From Acidobacteriaceae bacterium (GTDB lineage: Bacteria > Acidobacteriota > Terriglobia > Terriglobales > Acidobacteriaceae): a stretch of 7,598 bases of DNA. Location: positions 1-7,598 of the forward strand of contig JASHUF010000259.1 in NCBI GenBank assembly GCA_030040175.1. The letters run 5' to 3'. The position numbers and the translations under genes were made by a program. Below are positions 7,323-7,598 of this stretch, piece after piece (within the stretch, counting starts at the first letter, position 1; each line of letters opens with the position of its first letter). The notes beneath the pieces were generated by a model. That model did no database searches. It was not told the DNA's origin and worked only from the letters and a program-made list of their open reading frames with translations.

Positions 7323-7346
7323 CCTGCTCCCTTAGTCCCTCAGTCC
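7323..7346. repeat. Degenerate octamer tandem tract
   Basis: Three successive 8-base units, CCTGCTCC (7323-7330), CTTAGTCC (7331-7338) and CTCAGTCC (7339-7346), share the ending TCC and similar composition; the last two differ at one base. The tract lies seven bases beyond the PadR gene stop. It may be a decayed microsatellite. The first unit is a loose match and could be chance. Confidence 0.45.
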
Positions 7347-7353
7347 CCGCCCT

Positions 7354-7598
7354 TCACGCTTCGCTCACAATCAAATTGATCGCCGCGGAGAGGCGGCTCC
7401 AGTTGGCGGTTTCGGCTTCGAGCTGCTTGCGGCCGGCGGCAGTGAGCACATAGAACTTGGCCTGGCGCCCGGTTTCGCTCGCGGCCCAGCGGGCCTTGAT
7501 CCAGCCCTGCTGCTCCAGGCGATGGAGCGCGGGATAGAGCGAGCCCTGCTGCACCTGCAACACCTCGCCCGAGACCTGCTGGATGCGCTTGGCGATCG
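7354..7598 (-). CDS. PadR-family transcriptional regulator, acidobacterial type (N-terminus cut by window edge)
   Basis: Eighty C-terminal residues are visible, ending in a TGA at 7356-7354. The frame stays open through the window edge, so the GTG at 7563-7561 is an internal valine codon and not the start. The visible protein contains IAKRIQQVSGEVLQVQQGSL, then the recognition-helix region YPALHRLEQQGWIK, the winged strand GRQAKFYVLTAAGRKQLE, and a short C-terminal helix. These are the hallmarks of the small (about 110-residue) acidobacterial PadR subfamily, so roughly 30 residues are missing. PadR proteins are dimeric winged-helix regulators, often repressors that respond to small molecules. 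Members of this subfamily are typically encoded just upstream of an ADOP permease, as here (121-base gap), so control of that permease and of itself is the likely role. The ligand cannot be told from the sequence. Confidence 0.95.
   Translation of the reverse strand, partial: IAKRIQQVSGEVLQVQQGSLYPALHRLEQQGWIKARWAASETGRQAKFYVLTAAGRKQLEAETANWSRLSAAINLIVSEA

Noticed and set aside
6342..7379. Plus-strand open frame (about 345 codons) running through the permease N-terminus and the heptamer array
   Set aside because: It crosses the permease start, the spacer and the tandem repeat, has no recognisable domain and no good ribosome-binding site; it is a shadow frame.
7354..7563. PadR as a complete 69-residue protein starting at the GTG at 7563
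   Set aside because: The frame continues upstream with conserved PadR residues (IAKRIQQVSGE) to the window edge, so the GTG is internal and the gene is simply cut by the window.

Overview
The window looks like chromosomal DNA from an Acidobacteriota species (Terriglobia-like). The DNA is GC-rich. The strongest pointer is the minus-strand pair of an acidobacterial-type PadR regulator and an 'ADOP' (acidobacterial duplicated orphan permease). That pairing forms large paralogous families in this phylum. The HAF-repeat exoprotein, ending in a chitobiase-C-like domain, TIG-like and Ig-like domains and a hydrophobic hairpin, fits the same lineage. The organism assignment is inferred from protein families only.

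Layout from left to right. (1) Positions 2-1441 (+) encode a membrane-anchored DUF4097-type beta-solenoid protein with three N-terminal membrane segments; its true start may lie left of the window. (2) Positions 1442-1938 form a roughly 500-base intergenic region. It holds the first copy of a 36-bp palindromic repeat, a weak candidate promoter and no convincing gene. (3) Positions 1945-4332 (+) encode a secreted or surface-anchored protein of 795 residues. It has seven HAF-type repeats (probably a seven-bladed propeller), three Ig-like modules and an unusual C-terminal tail with two hydrophobic segments and a lipobox-like cysteine. (4) Positions 4333-4517 separate two convergent genes. They carry a perfect 11-bp hairpin and the second copy of the 36-bp repeat. 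(5) Positions 4518-7232 (-) encode the 904-residue ADOP permease. (6) Positions 7233-7353 form a short spacer with a five-copy heptamer tandem repeat touching the permease ribosome-binding site, and a degenerate octamer tract next to the regulator stop. (7) Positions 7354-7598 (-) hold the C-terminal 80 residues of the PadR regulator, cut by the window edge.

How the genes relate: PadR and ADOP probably form one regulatory and transcriptional unit, with PadR controlling the permease in response to an unknown signal. No ABC ATPase is visible, as expected for this family. The two plus-strand genes encode envelope or exported proteins and are separated by about 500 bases, so they are probably independent transcription units. 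I see no rRNA, tRNA, CRISPR array, transposase, integrase or recognised defence system. The least explained elements are the dispersed hairpin repeat, the heptamer array in the permease leader, and the interrupted C-terminal Ig-like domain of the HAF protein.
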